A stretch of DNA of 64,000 bases from NCBI GenBank assembly GCA_948099385.1, contig CANUEZ040000179.1, positions 10,992,001 through 11,056,000 on the forward strand, written 5' to 3'. The stretch's first letter is position 1, and each line of letters begins with the position of its first letter. Below are positions 61,470 to 64,000 of the stretch, piece by piece. Source of the DNA: Fasciola hepatica (taxonomy: Eukaryota > Platyhelminthes > Trematoda > Plagiorchiida > Fasciolidae). The position numbers and the translations under genes were made by a program. The notes under the pieces were generated by a model. It worked only from the letters and a program-made list of their open reading frames with translations. It did no database searches and was not told where the DNA came from.

Positions 61470-61760
61470 ACCGCCTTTCTCACCTTGTTGCACGCGGAAA
61501 TAGAAAGAATGAATGTACAAGACGGACAGGGAGTGGACATACAGGGGTCGGAAAAGGAAAGAGCTCCTTAGTAGCCAACACACCGAATACACAGTCCGAC
61601 TGTACAAACGCATATTGATCAACCATTCTGATCCGACAGAAAGTGACAAAACGATCACCATTGTTCACGGTTCACTGCCATATCCCTCAGTGTCTCCAAC
61701 CAACTGGTTAAGGGAGGAAGGACGCATACTCCTTCATGCTGACAGGGTTCGAGCTTAAGA
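61470..61760 (-). mobile_element. RTE-like LINE, extreme C-terminus
   Basis: The minus strand reads SWLETLRDMAVNREQW near 61715-61670, the terminal RTE motif (WLETL..MA.NR.QW), followed by a short degraded tail. The upstream part is missing. Confidence 0.55.
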
Positions 61761-61989
61761 TAAAACTCGGTAGATCGGACGTGTGCCGTTGCCTCAGAAT
61801 ACGCTCTCTGGGCTTGTTTGTATCCAGATTGTGTGTGACTGACTGACTGACTAACTGGCAGATAACTGACAACAACGACTGATCTGGATACATGACTTAT
61901 CCCAACAACCACAAGTGCATGATAGAAAGGGAGAGATTTCATACGAACTCATTGTATATCAGTATTTATTTTCTTTTCGATATCCGGTG

Positions 61990-62090
61990 ACTGGCTGTGA
62001 TCGAGTGGTATTATTTCACTCAGGTAACACTGGTTCGAACTTTACCATCGTTGTCAGCCGGCTCATTATCTAGTCAGAAAGACTCTCATA
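61990..62090 (+). mobile_element. tRNA-derived SINE, same family as 28515 (copy 3)
   Basis: A box CTGTGATCGAGTGGTATTA, B box ACTGGTTCGAAC, then TACCATCGTTGTCAGCCGG, matching the GCCGTCGTGGCCGG block of the other copies. The A-rich tail is lost. Confidence 0.45.
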
Positions 62091-64000
62091 TTATCTTAGT
62101 CTCCAGTCGATCATTCAGAGATACGTGATTTTGGATTCTCTTTAAAAGTGCAATAGGTCCTTGTGGATAACCGAAAAAGAGAGGAAGGCCAGTTCCCATC
62201 GAACTTACAGATATTGAAAATATAACTTTACCGACACAAATTTGAACACAGAAGTCAATAGAATCAGATTGCATGATGTATTCCGGACCATTTTGTTGTA
62301 TCTTCACTGGTGCACACTGCGGTCAAGTTGATCATTTATAAATGGGAAGTTGAACATTTTCATGGGAACAAAGACAAAAACACACAACAAATGATAGTAA
62401 ATCAAAACACGTCAGTCTTCCTAGCCTCGGTAACATGTTTTTATTTGCTATCATTTGTTGTGTGCGTGTGTGGCGTTGCCTTTGGCGTCATCAGAACGTT
62501 CAATTTTCCATATATAAATGATCATCTTGATTACAGATATTGTCGAAATTCGAATGAAACTGTTTATCTTGGAATGATTACCTCCTCGACATAAAAGGAA
62601 AGCCTGATACAGACATTATATGTCAGTTTGAAGAAAGCGCATCAACTTATTTCAGCAACATTTATAAAACTCGCCATCATAATCAAATCACAGCTTTCAC
62701 GAAGAAACTGTTGCAGCTGAACCTTTGAAATTTCCACAATTTCGCTGTTTTCAAACCACATAACAAATAAATGGATGCGTCTGCGTCAATACTGTTAACA
62801 TTACCATGGGAGACAAAACCCAACGCATTACCTGGCACCAAAGGGGTCCCCTTAGAACTTCCAATGAGACGGACTGGAAAACTGTATTGTTTCAGCCCGA
62901 TGATTTCTTTACTATCCACAATGTCATAGATAGTATTCCTCCAGCATATTACGGCCACGATATATTCCAGCTCACATCAGTCGGCCTAATGAGTATCACA
63001 ATCGAAAATTCACAAAGACGGAATTCTTTTGAAATCCCTTAGCATGGAAAACATTTTTTTTTGTGTGCGCTGAGCATTCAAGTCTCACTGTAGTGCACGG
63101 AAAGCAAATCGGAAGCCAAAACAAATCGCAATGAAACTGGCACGTGATCGCAATTGAAACGAGTGACCAACCTTAACGGGTGTATAGTGCTAACATTTGA
63201 CTGGTGAAAAGACTACGCCACACACACACACATTGCTTTATATTTCTTCGTAATAACATTTAGGAATTTTCACAGAAATATTCACGCTGGATCTATTTAA
63301 TGCTCTTTGACAACTTCTTTTTGTCAAAATCCAGAAAACATCAGTATCCAAGCAGATCGTGTGGATCTTTAGACCACCGGATCTTGTTGCAACACCAGTT
63401 TTTACATGAATAATGCACAAAAACGCCTGATCGTTTACAGCAAGGTTCTGAGCAAAATTTTCCATAAAAAATATACAAACTGCGTCATCTTGACTTCAGC
63501 ACCCTCCTATTTACTAGCGTGGTAAGAATTTCATCACGAATGTGCATTTCTGCAACCTCGTGAGAACAAACTGGACGTCTAACGGACCAAGCTCGTATGA
63601 CCCTCTGATTTCAACGTTCTGTACTCCAAAGTCAACAGCGTTTTTCTCCGGTGAACTTACCACGAACCGTGAAATTGCTAGTAGACGACCAGAGCATATT
63701 GTGTTTTATTCATGTGTTTGTATTGCGTTCGCTTCTTATTGCTAGGCGGGAAACATAGTTGACATTCCCACAAAAAGGAAATGCTCCTAGGCAGAATCAG
63801 TACGCATGCCACTCGGATGAAAACCATGGACGCGGAGTTTTTAAATCACTAATTCACAACTATTCGCATCCGACCGTTCACCAAATTTCGTCTGTCAAAC
63901 ATCAGTCTACTCATATTAATCAAAGTCATGCACAGAATATTACAAACCCAACGTGAACAATATTCAGTTACAGAGAATTTGATACACCTGCAACCTTTGT
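62091..64000. other. right end, no supported gene
   Basis: Open frames near 62310-62594 (plus, with a hydrophobic stretch) and 62683-63042 (both strands) lack a consistent pair of splice sites. Poly-T and CA runs near 63050 and 63222. Upstream exons of the minus-strand gene may lie here unseen. Confidence 0.3.

Noticed and set aside
62683..63042. Overlapping open frames on both strands
   Set aside because: Neither strand shows a consistent pair of splice sites or a known domain.
1..64000. Search for CRISPR arrays, operons, phage or defence systems
   Set aside because: The sequence has intron-split genes, eukaryotic retroelements and microsatellites; no regularly spaced repeats or prokaryotic gene clusters were seen.

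Overview
The window reads as nuclear DNA of a flatworm, most likely a trematode. There is no long uninterrupted gene. Instead there are short exons with GT/AG borders and matching codon phase, separated by kilobase introns. The rest is dense with decayed non-LTR retrotransposons (RTE type and one CR1/Jockey-like), Ty3/gypsy remnants and tRNA-derived short repeats. The species cannot be fixed from this sequence. There are no prokaryotic operons, CRISPR arrays or phage genes.

Left end (1-7.4 kb, + strand): the last three exons of a metaxin, a mitochondrial outer-membrane import/assembly protein. They lie at 1923-1999, 6310-6545 and 7186-7334, and their codon phases fit exactly. The reading ends in a C-terminal membrane anchor and a stop. 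The N-terminal half was not found and is probably upstream of the window. From 7.4 to 16.7 kb I see repeats only, including a gypsy integrase relic and a tRNA-like element.

Centre (16.7-38.6 kb, - strand): a large gene convergent with metaxin. Reading from high to low coordinates, one transmembrane exon (38468-38543) is followed by six exons (35564-35788, 33737-35049, 29993-30484, 26264-26677, 20902-21266, 16869-17045). Together they give a low-complexity Ser/Pro/Thr-rich cytoplasmic tail of roughly 1,000 residues that ends at an in-frame stop with a poly(A) signal beyond it. I recognise no catalytic domain. The layout suits an adhesion or guidance receptor, but the family is not established.

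Right part (38.6-64 kb): probably upstream introns and ectodomain exons of the same gene, but the exons here are weak candidates only. The stretch is full of RTE fragments, including a near-identical inverted pair about 3.2 kb apart, two copies of an LTR-like repeat, SINEs and microsatellites.

I did not find a new multi-gene system. The most useful results are the two reconstructed gene models, the unassigned receptor tail, the inverted RTE pair and the repeat families with several copies inside the window. All repeat boundaries are by eye and approximate.
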